Positions 8,689 to 17,183 of a stretch of 64,000 bases of DNA are shown piece after piece. This DNA comes from Mycobacterium sp. 1554424.7 (GTDB lineage Bacteria; Actinomycetota; Actinomycetes; Mycobacteriales; Mycobacteriaceae). The translations under genes were made by a program, and so were the position numbers. Location of the stretch: positions 17,890 to 81,889 of the forward strand of contig NZ_LZSE01000129.1 in the NCBI RefSeq assembly GCF_001665295.1. The letters are read 5' to 3'. Position 1 is the stretch's first letter; every line of letters begins with the position of its first letter. The notes under the pieces were generated by a model. That model worked only from the letters and a program-made list of their open reading frames with translations. It was not told where the DNA came from and did no database searches.

Positions 8689-8716
8689 GACGCATCCAGC
8701 GGCCGCGGATGTGACA
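8689..8716 (-). promoter_or_regulatory. Predicted ECF41 promoter of the oxidoreductase-sigma operon
   Basis: On the minus strand TGTCACA (8716 to 8710) is followed by 17 bases and then CGTC (8692 to 8689). This agrees with the -35 TGTCACA and -10 CGTC pattern reported for ECF41 sigma factors. It lies about 42 bases before the oxidoreductase ATG. It implies that the sigma factor switches on its own operon. The motif match is seen in the sequence; activity is inferred. Confidence 0.65.
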
Positions 8717-8750
8717 TCGCTGAGAGGGGCGGGTGAAGCCTGAGCGCTGA

Positions 8751-8820
8751 GTGTGAAGCCTGGGCGGCGACACGCCGGGCGCCTCCGCCACAGGTACACA
8801 CGCAAAACCGTGAGCGCACA
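8751..8820 (+). repeat. 70-base intergenic repeat, copy 2
   Basis: This is the partner of 6521-6590, in direct orientation and upstream of the oxidoreductase promoter. Next to it a short partial duplication occurs: GGTGAAGCCTGAGCG at 8732-8746 resembles the first bases of the repeat (GTGTGAAGCCTGGGCG). The tandem partial copy suggests local duplication. Confidence 0.75.
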
Positions 8821-8840
8821 TTCAAACGCCGTCAACGCAC

Positions 8841-8873
8841 AAAAAACCGGCACGCCCACGGGCGTGCCGGTTT
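8841..8873 (-). terminator. Intrinsic terminator of the Bax inhibitor-1-like gene
   Basis: A 13-base-pair perfect stem (AAACCGGCACGCC, 8844-8856, with its complement at 8861-8873) closes a four-base loop. Read on the minus strand the stem is followed by TTTTTTG. It starts 21 bases past the stop of the leftward gene ending at 8894. A hairpin with a true U-run is uncommon in mycobacteria, which makes this a clear case. Confidence 0.88.
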
Positions 8874-8893
8874 CTCCCCGATCGGAGTCGGGG

Positions 8894-9730
8894 CTAGTCG
8901 TTCTGCAGGTAACTGAGCAGGCGCAAGATCTCGAGGTACAGCCAGACCAGGGTCACGGTCAGCCCCAGCGCGATGCCCCACGCCGCCTTCTCCGGCGCTC
9001 CCGCCCGGATCATCTGGTCGGCCGCGTCGAAGTCGATCAGGAAGCTGAACGCCGCGATGGCGATCATCACCAGCGAGAAGATGATCGCGATCGGCCCGCC
9101 GCTGCGCAGGCCCAGGCCGGTGCCGCCGCCGACGTGGAGCATCGCCAGCACGAAGTTGCCGAGCATCAGGAACAGCGCCCCGAACAGGGCGGCGACCACC
9201 ATCCGGGTGAACTTGGGCGTGACGCGGATGGCACCGGTCTTGTAGACCACGAGCATCCCGAAGAACACGCCGAGGGTGCCCAGGACGGCCTCCCCGATCA
9301 GCGCGCCGGCGTTGGCGTTCGAGACCTGGAAGTTGGCGAAGACGAACGAGACGGCGCCCAGGAACAGCCCCTCGAGAGTGGCGTAGCTGAGCACGATCGC
9401 CGGGTTGTCCTGCTTGCGACCGAAGGTCGCGATCAGCACCAGCCCCAGGCCGCCGAGCGCCCCGATAAGCGTCAGCGGCATGGCCAGCGCCAGGTTCGAG
9501 GCCACCAGGAAGTAGGACACGATCGCGGCGCCCGTCAGCACGGCCAGCGTGATGCCGGTCTTGGTGACGACGTCGTCGATGGTCAGCGGGCGAGAGGCCC
9601 TGGTGTCCTGGTAGGGGGCCACGTAAGGGTCGGCCTGGTAATAGCCCGGGGCCACGCCCGTGCCGAATTGCGCGTATCCACCGCTCTGCTTGGGCAGCGA
9701 ACGAAATACCGGGTTACTTGTCTCCCGCAC
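8894..9730 (-). CDS. Bax inhibitor-1/YccA family membrane protein (Rv1072 homologue)
   Basis: This 278-residue protein has about seven membrane helices after a soluble N-terminus of about 60 residues. Helices include ITLAVLTGAAIVSYFLV, ALGGLGLVLIATFG, VLGTLGVFFGMLVVY and the closing GIALGLTVTLVWLYLEILRL, which ends near the LSYLQND tail. The family is linked with calcium leak and stress in other organisms; its role in mycobacteria is not known. I chose the GTG at 9730 because it follows AGAGAGGA by seven bases and gives the expected length; a TTG at 9748 is the alternative. Confidence 0.85.
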   Translation of the reverse strand: MRETSNPVFRSLPKQSGGYAQFGTGVAPGYYQADPYVAPYQDTRASRPLTIDDVVTKTGITLAVLTGAAIVSYFLVASNLALAMPLTLIGALGGLGLVLIATFGRKQDNPAIVLSYATLEGLFLGAVSFVFANFQVSNANAGALIGEAVLGTLGVFFGMLVVYKTGAIRVTPKFTRMVVAALFGALFLMLGNFVLAMLHVGGGTGLGLRSGGPIAIIFSLVMIAIAAFSFLIDFDAADQMIRAGAPEKAAWGIALGLTVTLVWLYLEILRLLSYLQND

Positions 9731-9962
9731 CGTCGGATCCTCTCTCAATGGCTATGGGTTCGAGCTGTGCGAACAATTGCTCAACGACCGGCGGGCCGCC
9801 CGGGTTCCCAACGGACCTGCTGTTTTCTCGGTGTTTTCAGGCTATTTAACGGGCTCTGCTGTTGTCGTCCGGTTAAACATAAACCTTACCCGCGAGGATC
9901 GCTTCGGTCGTGACGATCTAGATTGCTGGTCGAGACCGGGCGGCGATTGGGAGGCTGGCGCG

Positions 9963-11009
9963 TTGACTGAGCAGGCTGAGGGGTCCGACGAGGTCCTGAC
10001 CCGGGTCGACGGCGGCGTCGGGTTGATCACGCTCAACCGGCCCAAGGCGATCAACTCGCTGAATCAGACGATGGTCGACGCGTTGAGCGCCGTGCTCACC
10101 CGTTGGGAAAACGACGACGAGGTGCGGGCGGTGGTGCTGTCCGGGGCGGGCGAACGCGGACTGTGCGCCGGCGGCGACGTCGTCGCCGTCTACGAGAGCG
10201 CCCGCAAGGACGGTGTCGAAACAAAGAAGTTCTGGCGCGACGAATATCTGCTCAACGGCCAGATCGGCCGGTTCGCCAAGCCGTACGTGTCGTTGATGGA
10301 CGGCATCGTGATGGGCGGCGGCGTCGGCGTCAGCGCGCACGGGAGCGTCCGCGTGGTTACCGAAACCTCAAAGGTGGCAATGCCCGAGGTGGGAATCGGG
10401 TTCGTTCCCGACGTCGGCGGGGCCTTCCTGTTGTCCCGGGCGCCCGGCGCGCTGGGTCTGTACGCCGCCCTGACCGGCGCGCCGTTCTCCGGATCCGATG
10501 CTATCGCACTGGGATTCGCCGACCACTACGTCCCGCACGACGAACTGGAGGCGTTCACCAAAGCGATCGTCGACGGCGGCGTGGACGCCGCGCTGGCCGC
10601 GCATGCCGTCGAACCGCCACCGAGCGAGCTTGCCGCGCAACGCGATTGGATCGACCCGTGCTTCGCCGGCGAGACGGTCGAAGACATCGTCGCGGCCCTG
10701 CGCGGTCAGGACGCGGGACCGGCGCATGATGCCGCCGACCTGATCGCCACCCGCTCCCCCATCGCGGTGTCGGTGGCGCTGGAGGCGGTGCGCCGCGCCG
10801 CCAAAATGGACTCCCTGGAAGACGTTCTGGTCCAGGACTATCGGGTGTCGTGCGCGTCGGCGGGCTCGCACGACCTGGTGGAGGGCATCAGGGCCCAGAT
10901 CATCGACAAGGATCGCAACCCGAAGTGGTCGCCGGCGACGCTGGCGCAAATCACTGCGGCCGACGTCGAGGCGTACTTCGCGCCGGTCGACGACGACTTG
11001 AAGTTCTAG
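9963..11009 (+). CDS. echA9: Enoyl-CoA hydratase/3-hydroxyisobutyryl-CoA hydrolase-like protein
   Basis: This 348-residue crotonase-fold protein shows [20 protein letters not shown], the oxyanion loop [14 protein letters not shown], and the second loop [13 protein letters not shown] with [16 protein letters not shown]. The C-terminal half ([16 protein letters not shown], then [15 protein letters not shown]) is typical of the hydrolase branch acting on 3-hydroxyisobutyryl-CoA in valine breakdown rather than of simple hydratases. A TTG at 9963 follows GGGAGG and matches the start of Rv1071c; the long upstream extension in the same frame is rejected. It heads a run of three rightward genes. Confidence 0.88.
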   Translation: MTEQAEGSDEVLTRVDGGVGLITLNRPKAINSLNQTMVDALSAVLTRWENDDEVRAVVLSGAGERGLCAGGDVVAVYESARKDGVETKKFWRDEYLLNGQIGRFAKPYVSLMDGIVMGGGVGVSAHGSVRVVTETSKVAMPEVGIGFVPDVGGAFLLSRAPGALGLYAALTGAPFSGSDAIALGFADHYVPHDELEAFTKAIVDGGVDAALAAHAVEPPPSELAAQRDWIDPCFAGETVEDIVAALRGQDAGPAHDAADLIATRSPIAVSVALEAVRRAAKMDSLEDVLVQDYRVSCASAGSHDLVEGIRAQIIDKDRNPKWSPATLAQITAADVEAYFAPVDDDLKF

Positions 11010-11022
11010 AAAGGCGGTTGGC

Positions 11023-11802
11023 GTGACAGACAAGTACGAGACCATTCTCGTCGAGCGCGATCAGCGGGTCGGGATCATCACGCTGAACCGGCCCCAGGCG
11101 CTGAACGCCCTCAACAGCCAGGTGATGACCGAAGTGACCAGCGCGGCAACCGAATTGGATGACGATCCCGGAATCGGCGCCATCATCATCACCGGCTCAG
11201 CCAAGGCGTTCGCGGCCGGTGCCGACATCAAGGAAATGGCCGCGCTGAGTTTCGCCGAGGCGTTCGGCAGCGACTTCTTCGCCACCTGGGGCAAACTCGC
11301 CGCCGTCCGAACCCCCACCATCGCCGCGGTGGCCGGACACGCGCTGGGGGGCGGCTGCGAGCTGGCGATGATGTGCGACCTGCTGATCGCCGCCGACACG
11401 GCGAAGTTCGGCCAGCCGGAGATCAAGCTCGGCGTGCTGCCGGGCATGGGCGGTTCGCAGCGGCTGACCCGCGCCATCGGCAAGGCCAAGGCGATGGACC
11501 TCATCCTGACCGGGCGCACCATCGACGCCGCCGAAGCCGAACGGAGCGGCCTGGTTTCGCGGGTGGTGCCGGCCGACGACCTGCTGACCGAGGCCAAGGC
11601 CGTCGCCACCACCATTTCGCAGATGTCGCGCTCGGCGGCGCGGATGGCCAAGGAAGCCGTCAACCGCGCGTTCGAATCCACCCTGTCCGAGGGACTTCTG
11701 TACGAGCGCAGGCTGTTTCATTCGACCTTCGCGACCGAAGACCAGTCCGAGGGAATGGCCGCGTTCATCGAGAAGCGGCCCCCCAACTTCACCCATCGGT
11801 AG
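11023..11802 (+). CDS. echA8: Enoyl-CoA hydratase
   Basis: This 259-residue crotonase of beta-oxidation adds water to trans-2-enoyl-CoA. Motifs are [31 protein letters not shown] (first oxyanion residue), the second loop [15 protein letters not shown] with the first catalytic Glu region, and [15 protein letters not shown] with the second Glu region. The sequence is nearly that of Rv1070c. A GTG start follows AAAGGCGG and lies 13 bases after echA9, so the two are co-transcribed. Confidence 0.93.
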   Translation: MTDKYETILVERDQRVGIITLNRPQALNALNSQVMTEVTSAATELDDDPGIGAIIITGSAKAFAAGADIKEMAALSFAEAFGSDFFATWGKLAAVRTPTIAAVAGHALGGGCELAMMCDLLIAADTAKFGQPEIKLGVLPGMGGSQRLTRAIGKAKAMDLILTGRTIDAAEAERSGLVSRVVPADDLLTEAKAVATTISQMSRSAARMAKEAVNRAFESTLSEGLLYERRLFHSTFATEDQSEGMAAFIEKRPPNFTHR

Positions 11803-11811
11803 GACGCCGCG

Positions 11812-13575
11812 ATGAGCGAACCGGGTGCCACGACCACCGCGCCAGAAGAGCCGGAAGAGCAAGCCGCGCCCGAAGCGGCCGAACCCGCGGCCGGCCCGAC
11901 CGAAAGGACCCGCAGGCCTTGGTGGGCCCGCCACTACACCTTCATGGGCACCGCGGTCGGCCTTGTCTTCATTTGGTTTTCGATGACGCCGTCGCTGCTG
12001 CCCCGCGGCGCGGTGTTCCAGGGGCTGGTCAGCGGCTTTTCGGGCGCGATCGGCTACGGGCTGGGCGTGTTCGCCGTCTGGCTGGTGCGCTTCATGGCCG
12101 ACCGCGAGACCAGCCCGCGGCCGCCGCGCTGGGCGTGGATCGTGCTGGTTCCGGTGGGCGTGGTCGGCATGGTGCTGATGGCGATCTGGTTCCACGTCTG
12201 GCAGGACAACGTGCGCGACCTGATGGGTGTGCAGCACCTCAAGTGGTACGACTACCCGATCGCCGCGGTCCTGTCGCTGGTCGTGCTGTTCGCGCTGGTC
12301 GAACTCGGGCAGTTCATCCGTTGGCTCGTCAGGTTTCTCGTCGGCCAGGTCGACCGCATCGCGCCGTTTCGGCTGTCGGCGACCATCGTCGTGATCGCGC
12401 TGGTGGTGCTGACGATCACCGTGCTCAACGGCGTGGTGCTCAAGTTCGCGATGCGCACCATGAACAACACCTTCGCCTCGGTCAACGAGGAGATCACCCC
12501 CGGCATCGCGCCGCCCAAGTCTCCGCTGCGGTCCGGGGGGCCGGGGTCGCTGGTGTCGTGGGAATCGCTTGGGCACCAAGGCCGTATCTTCGTCGAGGGC
12601 GGTCCGAAGGTCGACGAGCTGAGCGCGTTCAACGGCGCCCCGGCCACCGTGCCGATCCGGGCGTACGCCGGGCTCAATTCCGCCGACGGCATCACCGCGA
12701 CGGCCGAACTCGCGGCGCGCGAGCTGCAGCGCACGGGCGGGCTGCAGCGCGCGGTCGTCGCCGTCGCGACGACCACCGGCACCGGCTGGATCAACGAGGC
12801 GGAGGCCGACTCGCTGGAGTACATGTACAACGGCAACACCGCGATCGTCAGCATGCAGTACTCGTTCCTGCCGAGCTGGCTGTCGTTCCTGGTGGACAAG
12901 GAGAACGCCCGCCACGCCGGCCAGGCGCTGTTCGAGGCCGTCGACCGGCTGGTCCGCCAGATGCCCGAGGGGCAACGCCCCAAGCTGGTGGTGTTCGGCG
13001 AAAGTCTGGGGTCATTCGGCGGCGAGGCGCCGTTCATGAGCCTGAACAACGTGCTGGCCCGCACCGACGGCGCATTGTTCAGCGGGCCGACGTTCAACAA
13101 CACCATCTGGACCGACCTGACGGCCACCCGCGACGCCGGTTCCCCGGAGTGGTTGCCGATCTACCACGACGGCAGGAACGTCCGGTTCGTCGCCCGCGCA
13201 AGCGATCTGGCGCGGCCGGACTCCGAGTGGGGCCACCCCCGGGTGGTCTACCTGCAGCACGCCTCCGACCCGATCGCCTGGTGGACCCCCGACCTGCTGT
13301 TCGCCAAGCCCGATTGGCTGCGCGAAAAACGCGGGTATGACGTGTTGCCCCAGACCCGATGGATCCCGGTGGTGACTTTCCTGCAAGTCTCGGCGGACAT
13401 GGCGGTGGCGGTGGACGTGCCGGACGGGCACGGCCACCACTACGTCGCCGATGTCGCCGACGGCTGGGCGGCGGTGCTCTCGCCGCCCGGGTGGACGCCG
13501 GAAAAGACGGCCAAACTACGGCCGCTGCTGCACGCCGACGCCATCATCAATAGCTCCGGCGGCTCGTTGGGATAG
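11812..13575 (+). CDS. Membrane-anchored alpha/beta-hydrolase-like protein (Rv1069c homologue)
   Basis: This protein has 587 residues, the length I recall for Rv1069c. An acidic N-terminus (about 1-40) is followed by some five membrane helices (for example YTFMGTAVGLVFIWFSMTPSLL, WAWIVLVPVGVVGMVLMAIW and LSATIVVIALVVLTITVLNG). From about residue 230 there is a large extracytoplasmic or cytoplasmic hydrolase domain with the nucleophile motif VFGESLGSFGGEAPF. This arrangement fits the DUF2319-type hydrolase family found in mycobacteria. The substrate is unknown. It begins nine bases after echA8 and ends exactly where the rhodanese gene on the other strand ends. Confidence 0.85.
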   Translation: MSEPGATTTAPEEPEEQAAPEAAEPAAGPTERTRRPWWARHYTFMGTAVGLVFIWFSMTPSLLPRGAVFQGLVSGFSGAIGYGLGVFAVWLVRFMADRETSPRPPRWAWIVLVPVGVVGMVLMAIWFHVWQDNVRDLMGVQHLKWYDYPIAAVLSLVVLFALVELGQFIRWLVRFLVGQVDRIAPFRLSATIVVIALVVLTITVLNGVVLKFAMRTMNNTFASVNEEITPGIAPPKSPLRSGGPGSLVSWESLGHQGRIFVEGGPKVDELSAFNGAPATVPIRAYAGLNSADGITATAELAARELQRTGGLQRAVVAVATTTGTGWINEAEADSLEYMYNGNTAIVSMQYSFLPSWLSFLVDKENARHAGQALFEAVDRLVRQMPEGQRPKLVVFGESLGSFGGEAPFMSLNNVLARTDGALFSGPTFNNTIWTDLTATRDAGSPEWLPIYHDGRNVRFVARASDLARPDSEWGHPRVVYLQHASDPIAWWTPDLLFAKPDWLREKRGYDVLPQTRWIPVVTFLQVSADMAVAVDVPDGHGHHYVADVADGWAAVLSPPGWTPEKTAKLRPLLHADAIINSSGGSLG

Positions 13576-14016
13576 CTAGAGCCAGCGGCGCCGGCCGGCG
13601 CCGTTGTTGGCCAGCGATCCCGGCTCGGCCCAATCACCGGTCAGCTGGTCCAGCACACCGGAGCCGGCCAGCGCGTGGTATCCGCCGATGACGTCGGTGG
13701 CGCGGTGCAGGCCGATGTCCAGCAGCGCGGCCGCGGCCAGGCTGGACGTGTAGCCCTCGGAGCACACGATCACCCATTCGACGTCGTCGCCGACGGCCTC
13801 CGGCAGCCGGGCGTCGCTGGTCGGGTCGCAGCGCCATTCCAGGACGTTGCGTTCGATCACCAACGCGCCCGGCAGCTCGCCCTCGCGGAATCGCTGCGCC
13901 TGCGGTCGGATGTCGACCAGCACCGCCCCGCGCCGCAGCGCCTCGGGCACCTCGATGGCGCGAAGGCGGCGAAACCGGCGCCGGGCCGATCTCAGGACGA
14001 CGTCGATGCGGCTCAT
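13576..14016 (-). CDS. Rhodanese-like sulfurtransferase domain protein (Rv1066 homologue)
   Basis: This 146-residue single-domain protein has VLVDIRPQAQRFREGELPGA at the start of the fold and the active-site loop VCSEGYTSSLAA, in which Cys is the sulfur carrier. It is coded directly after a cysteine dioxygenase-like gene: the stop of that gene and this ATG share one base (TGATG). The pair suggests handling of cysteine sulfur. It is convergent with the Rv1069c homologue with no bases between the two stop codons. Confidence 0.85.
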   Translation of the reverse strand: MSRIDVVLRSARRRFRRLRAIEVPEALRRGAVLVDIRPQAQRFREGELPGALVIERNVLEWRCDPTSDARLPEAVGDDVEWVIVCSEGYTSSLAAAALLDIGLHRATDVIGGYHALAGSGVLDQLTGDWAEPGSLANNGAGRRRWL

Positions 14017-14618
14017 CAGGGTCCCTCCGGTTGGTCGGTCAGTTCGGTGCGCTCCCGGCGCAGCCTGTTGCGGTCGGTGACTTCGTAGTACGACATGGCC
14101 GTCAGCGGCGGCGAGTAGGCGTGCACGCTCAGCGTCGGCTGCACCTTGAAGGCGGTCGCGGGCTCCGGCACGGGCCTGGGCGCCCACACCACGTCGTGCA
14201 CCCAGCCCAACGGGAACCCGGCCTGATCACCGGCGTCGAGCCGGCGTCGCCGCAAACCCCGTCCGTCCCAACGGAATTCGTTGAGCGAGCCGGACACGAC
14301 GGTCAGCGCGCCCAGCGACCCGCCGTGGTCGTGCAGCTCGGTGGGATGACCGGGCACCCAGCTGATCAGCCAGACGTCCAGTTCGTCGTCGCCGTGAATG
14401 CGGGCGAACCAGCGCTTGGACTCCGGTATCCCACCCTTGGGCAGCAGGTGGTCGCAGCGCCCGCTGAGGACCTGATCGGCGGCTCGGTCCGTGGCATGCA
14501 GCAGGTCGGGCACCCGCAGCCGCGTGGGCCCCCCGGACGGGGGCTTCAGGGGCGACGAGACGGTCAAAGGGCGGTGCGCACCGGACGCGACGGCACGCGT
14601 CGCAACGGGAACAGACAT
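14016..14618 (-). CDS. Cysteine dioxygenase-like cupin protein (Rv1065 homologue)
   Basis: This 200-residue cupin of the cysteine dioxygenase type I family shows the iron-binding HDHGGSLGALTVVSGSLNE block (two His), and a later second-cupin His in VHDVVWAP or SVHAYSPPL. The SVHAYSPPL segment and a following Tyr are also typical. The enzyme would oxidise cysteine, or a related thiol, to the sulfinate. The start MSVPVATRAV is on an ATG. The N-terminal 45 residues look poorly conserved and could be shorter. Confidence 0.82.
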   Translation of the reverse strand: MSVPVATRAVASGAHRPLTVSSPLKPPSGGPTRLRVPDLLHATDRAADQVLSGRCDHLLPKGGIPESKRWFARIHGDDELDVWLISWVPGHPTELHDHGGSLGALTVVSGSLNEFRWDGRGLRRRRLDAGDQAGFPLGWVHDVVWAPRPVPEPATAFKVQPTLSVHAYSPPLTAMSYYEVTDRNRLRRERTELTDQPEGP

Positions 14619-14718
14619 TGGGGAGCTCCAGGGTGGACGGATCGGGCGAGCGGCGGCGGGTCAGGGCCGACAACACTCGCAAAATCCGAAGCGCTCCGTC
14701 ACGGCCGCAAGTGTTGCA

Positions 14719-14724
14719 TAGATT
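14719..14724 (+). promoter_or_regulatory. -10 box for a leaderless lpqV transcript
   Basis: TAGATT fits TANNNT and is followed by six bases (GGGACG) and then the GTG start of lpqV. There is no Shine-Dalgarno sequence, so transcription and translation probably begin at the same base. Confidence 0.55.
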
Positions 14725-14730
14725 GGGACG

Positions 14731-15174
14731 GTGCGCTGGTGCCTTCGCCCCCAGGGGCAACGGGGTGTGGTTGTCGTCGCGGCGTTGTTGGTTGTGGTCA
14801 CGGGGTGCTCGCGGGGCGCACCCAACGGCGGGGTCGCCGTAACGTCGGCGCGGCCGTCGGGCATCCCGCGCGGCGTCACCCCGGCGCCGCCGGGCGCCGT
14901 CGGCCTCTCCCCGGGCGGGGTGACGACCAGGGTCGATGTCCCCGCGGATTCGACCGAGGAGGAGTATTTCCAGGCCTGTCACGCCGCGAAAGTCTGGATG
15001 GAAGCGCAGCCCAAGACCGAGGGGTCGCTGTTCGAGCCGTACCTGGCGATGGTCCAGGCGTCGCAATCGGGCACGGCCGGCACCTGGAATGCCCGATGGA
15101 CGGACCTGACGCCGGCCCGGCAGGCCGCCGTGATCACCGCCGCCCGCGCGGCCGCCAACGACGAATGCGGTTAG
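14731..15174 (+). CDS. lpqV: Lipoprotein LpqV
   Basis: This is a 147-residue predicted lipoprotein. The signal peptide GVVVVAALLVVVTGC ends in a lipobox (VVTGC) whose Cys, near residue 26, would be lipidated. The mature part has a Pro/Gly-rich linker and a folded region with two Cys residues (FQACHAAKVWMEAQ and ANDECG at the very end) that could pair. It matches the place and build of Rv1064c. Function unknown. Confidence 0.88.
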   Translation: MRWCLRPQGQRGVVVVAALLVVVTGCSRGAPNGGVAVTSARPSGIPRGVTPAPPGAVGLSPGGVTTRVDVPADSTEEEYFQACHAAKVWMEAQPKTEGSLFEPYLAMVQASQSGTAGTWNARWTDLTPARQAAVITAARAAANDECG

Positions 15175-15263
15175 CGCCGGACCCCGGCGCGAATTCCGAT
15201 CACGCGTACCAAAACTGCCCACCCGGGCGCCCATAACCGCTTCCGCCGCGCCAAAATGTACGC

Positions 15264-16313
15264 ATGGCCGGCGGACGTGGCGCAGCGGTGGCGCGGCGAT
15301 CAGCACCGACCCGGGTGGCGCTGGCGCTGGGCAGCGGGGGTGCCCGCGGCTACGCCCACATCGGGGTGATCGAGGCGCTGCGGGCGCGCGGCTACGAGAT
15401 CGCCGGGATCACAGGTTCGTCGATGGGCGCGATCATCGGCGGCCTGCAGGCGGCCGGGCACCTCGACGAGTTCGCCGACTGGGCGAAGTCGTTGACGCAG
15501 CGCACCATCCTTCGGCTGCTGGACCCGTCGATCAGCGCGGCCGGGGTGATGCGGGCGGAGAAGATCCTGGACGCGGTGCGCGACATCCTCGGCCCGGTCA
15601 CCATCGAGGAACTGCCGATCCCCTACACGGCGGTGGCGACCGACCTGCTGGCGGGCAAATCGGTGTGGTTTCAGCGCGGCCCCCTCGACGAGGCGATCCG
15701 CGCGTCCATCGCGATCCCGGGCGTGATCGCCCCGCACGCGGTCGGCGGGCGCCTGCTCGCCGACGGCGGCATCCTGGATCCGCTGCCGATGGCCCCGCTC
15801 GCCGCGGTCAACGCCGACCTGACGATCGCCGTGGGCGTCAGCGGCAGCGAGGTGATCGACAAACGGCAGCCGGAGCCGGGCGCCACCGCCGAATGGTTGA
15901 ACCGCATGGTGCGCAGCACCTCCGCGCTGCTCGACACGACGGCCGTCCGGTCGCTGCTCGACCGGCCGACGGCGCGAGCCGTATTGAGCCGATTCGGGGC
16001 GGACGCCTGGTCGGAGGAATGGGAAGAGGAACCGTCGGCGCTCGCCGACGAACTCGACGAGGCGCCCGTGGTTCCCAAACTGGGCAGCTTCGAGGTGGTG
16101 TACCGCGCGTTCGACATCGCCCAGTCGGCGCTGACCCGCCACACGTTGTCGGCCTATCCCCCCGACCTGCTGATCGAGGTGCCGCGTTCGACGTGCCGCA
16201 GCCTGGATTTTCACCGTGCGGTGGAGGTGATCGCCGCGGGCCGCGCCGAGGCCGACCGCGCCCTGGACGCCCTCGAAGCCCGACCCGACCAGGACACCCC
16301 GATCGAAGGCTGA
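15264..16313 (+). CDS. Patatin-like phospholipase (Rv1063c homologue)
   Basis: This 349-residue protein has the patatin glycine-rich motif LGSGGARGYAHIGVIEAL, the nucleophile GSSMGAIIGG (Ser) and the DGG triplet RLLADGGILDPLP (Asp), which form the Ser-Asp dyad of lipid acyl hydrolases. An acidic stretch (SEEWEEEPSALADELDEA) lies near residue 260. A second patatin gene is convergent with it: the two stops are adjacent within the palindrome TGATCA. Confidence 0.9.
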   Translation: MAGGRGAAVARRSAPTRVALALGSGGARGYAHIGVIEALRARGYEIAGITGSSMGAIIGGLQAAGHLDEFADWAKSLTQRTILRLLDPSISAAGVMRAEKILDAVRDILGPVTIEELPIPYTAVATDLLAGKSVWFQRGPLDEAIRASIAIPGVIAPHAVGGRLLADGGILDPLPMAPLAAVNADLTIAVGVSGSEVIDKRQPEPGATAEWLNRMVRSTSALLDTTAVRSLLDRPTARAVLSRFGADAWSEEWEEEPSALADELDEAPVVPKLGSFEVVYRAFDIAQSALTRHTLSAYPPDLLIEVPRSTCRSLDFHRAVEVIAAGRAEADRALDALEARPDQDTPIEG

Positions 16314-17183
16314 TCAGCCGCCCAGGAACCGCGCCACGGCCCGGGCTTCCCGGCGACCCTGTTGCCGCCCGGCCACGGCGGAATCGATGCGGCAGCGCGG
16401 ATCCAGCGGGTTGGGCCCGAACGCCGCCAACGCGTCGTCGTCGGCGAACACCGCGTGCGTCGCGCCGGCGAACGCGGCGATCTCGGCGGCCGGCCCGTCG
16501 CCGAACGGCGCCGGCGCGTCGCGCCCCGAGGGCACCAGCACCACCGCCGCCTCGCAATCGCCGGCCACCGAGAGGTTGACCGAGCTGCCGACCCCGCCAT
16601 CCATATAGCGCCGGCCGCCGATGGTCACCGGGGGCCACGCCCCGGGCACCGCGCAACTGGCCGCCACCGCGTCGACGAGCTCCACACCCGAGTCGCGATC
16701 GAAGACCACCAGTTCGCCGGTGGCGACGTCGATGGCGGTGATCCGTAGCACCCGCTCCGGCCACTCGTGTGACGGCAGGCGCTGGGCGATCACCCGGCGC
16801 CGGACGGGCTCGGGAACGGTCTGGGTCGCCAGCGCCACCGCCCCGATCCGCTGCATCTGCTGCCGGGTCGTGTCCAGCGTGTCGTCGTACGGCCGGCTCA
16901 GCGCGGTCAGGAAAATCTCGGTGATGTCATCGACGTCGACGCCGGAATCGATCTCGGCCGACGACTCGGCGACCTGCCGGTCGAACAGCACCTCGAGCGG
17001 ACACCCGCTGCCGACCTGCGCGGCCACCGCCGACCCCGCCGACGTACCCACCAGCACATCGGAATCGAGCAGCAGCCGGGCCGCCGCCGTCGACTCGTCG
17101 GCAATGCCGCGCAGAACCCCTGTCTCCCAGGCGATTCCGGCTATCCCGCCGCCGGCCAGCACGAGCGCGCGTCGGGCCGTCAC
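16314..17183 (-). CDS. Patatin-like phospholipase (Rv1062 homologue)
   Basis: This 289-residue protein has ALVLAGGGIAGIAWETGVL as the oxyanion loop, GTSAGSAVAAQ as the Ser motif and RYMDGGVGSSVNLS with the catalytic Asp. It is not closely similar to its convergent neighbour. The GTG start at 17183 overlaps the stop of the amidotransferase gene as GTGA, so both are read from one message. Confidence 0.88.
   Translation of the reverse strand: MTARRALVLAGGGIAGIAWETGVLRGIADESTAAARLLLDSDVLVGTSAGSAVAAQVGSGCPLEVLFDRQVAESSAEIDSGVDVDDITEIFLTALSRPYDDTLDTTRQQMQRIGAVALATQTVPEPVRRRVIAQRLPSHEWPERVLRITAIDVATGELVVFDRDSGVELVDAVAASCAVPGAWPPVTIGGRRYMDGGVGSSVNLSVAGDCEAAVVLVPSGRDAPAPFGDGPAAEIAAFAGATHAVFADDDALAAFGPNPLDPRCRIDSAVAGRQQGRREARAVARFLGG

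Noticed and set aside
11197-12975. A 592-codon minus-strand frame opposite echA8 and the Rv1069c homologue
   Set aside because: Low-complexity His/Arg/Gly protein, antisense to well-supported genes.
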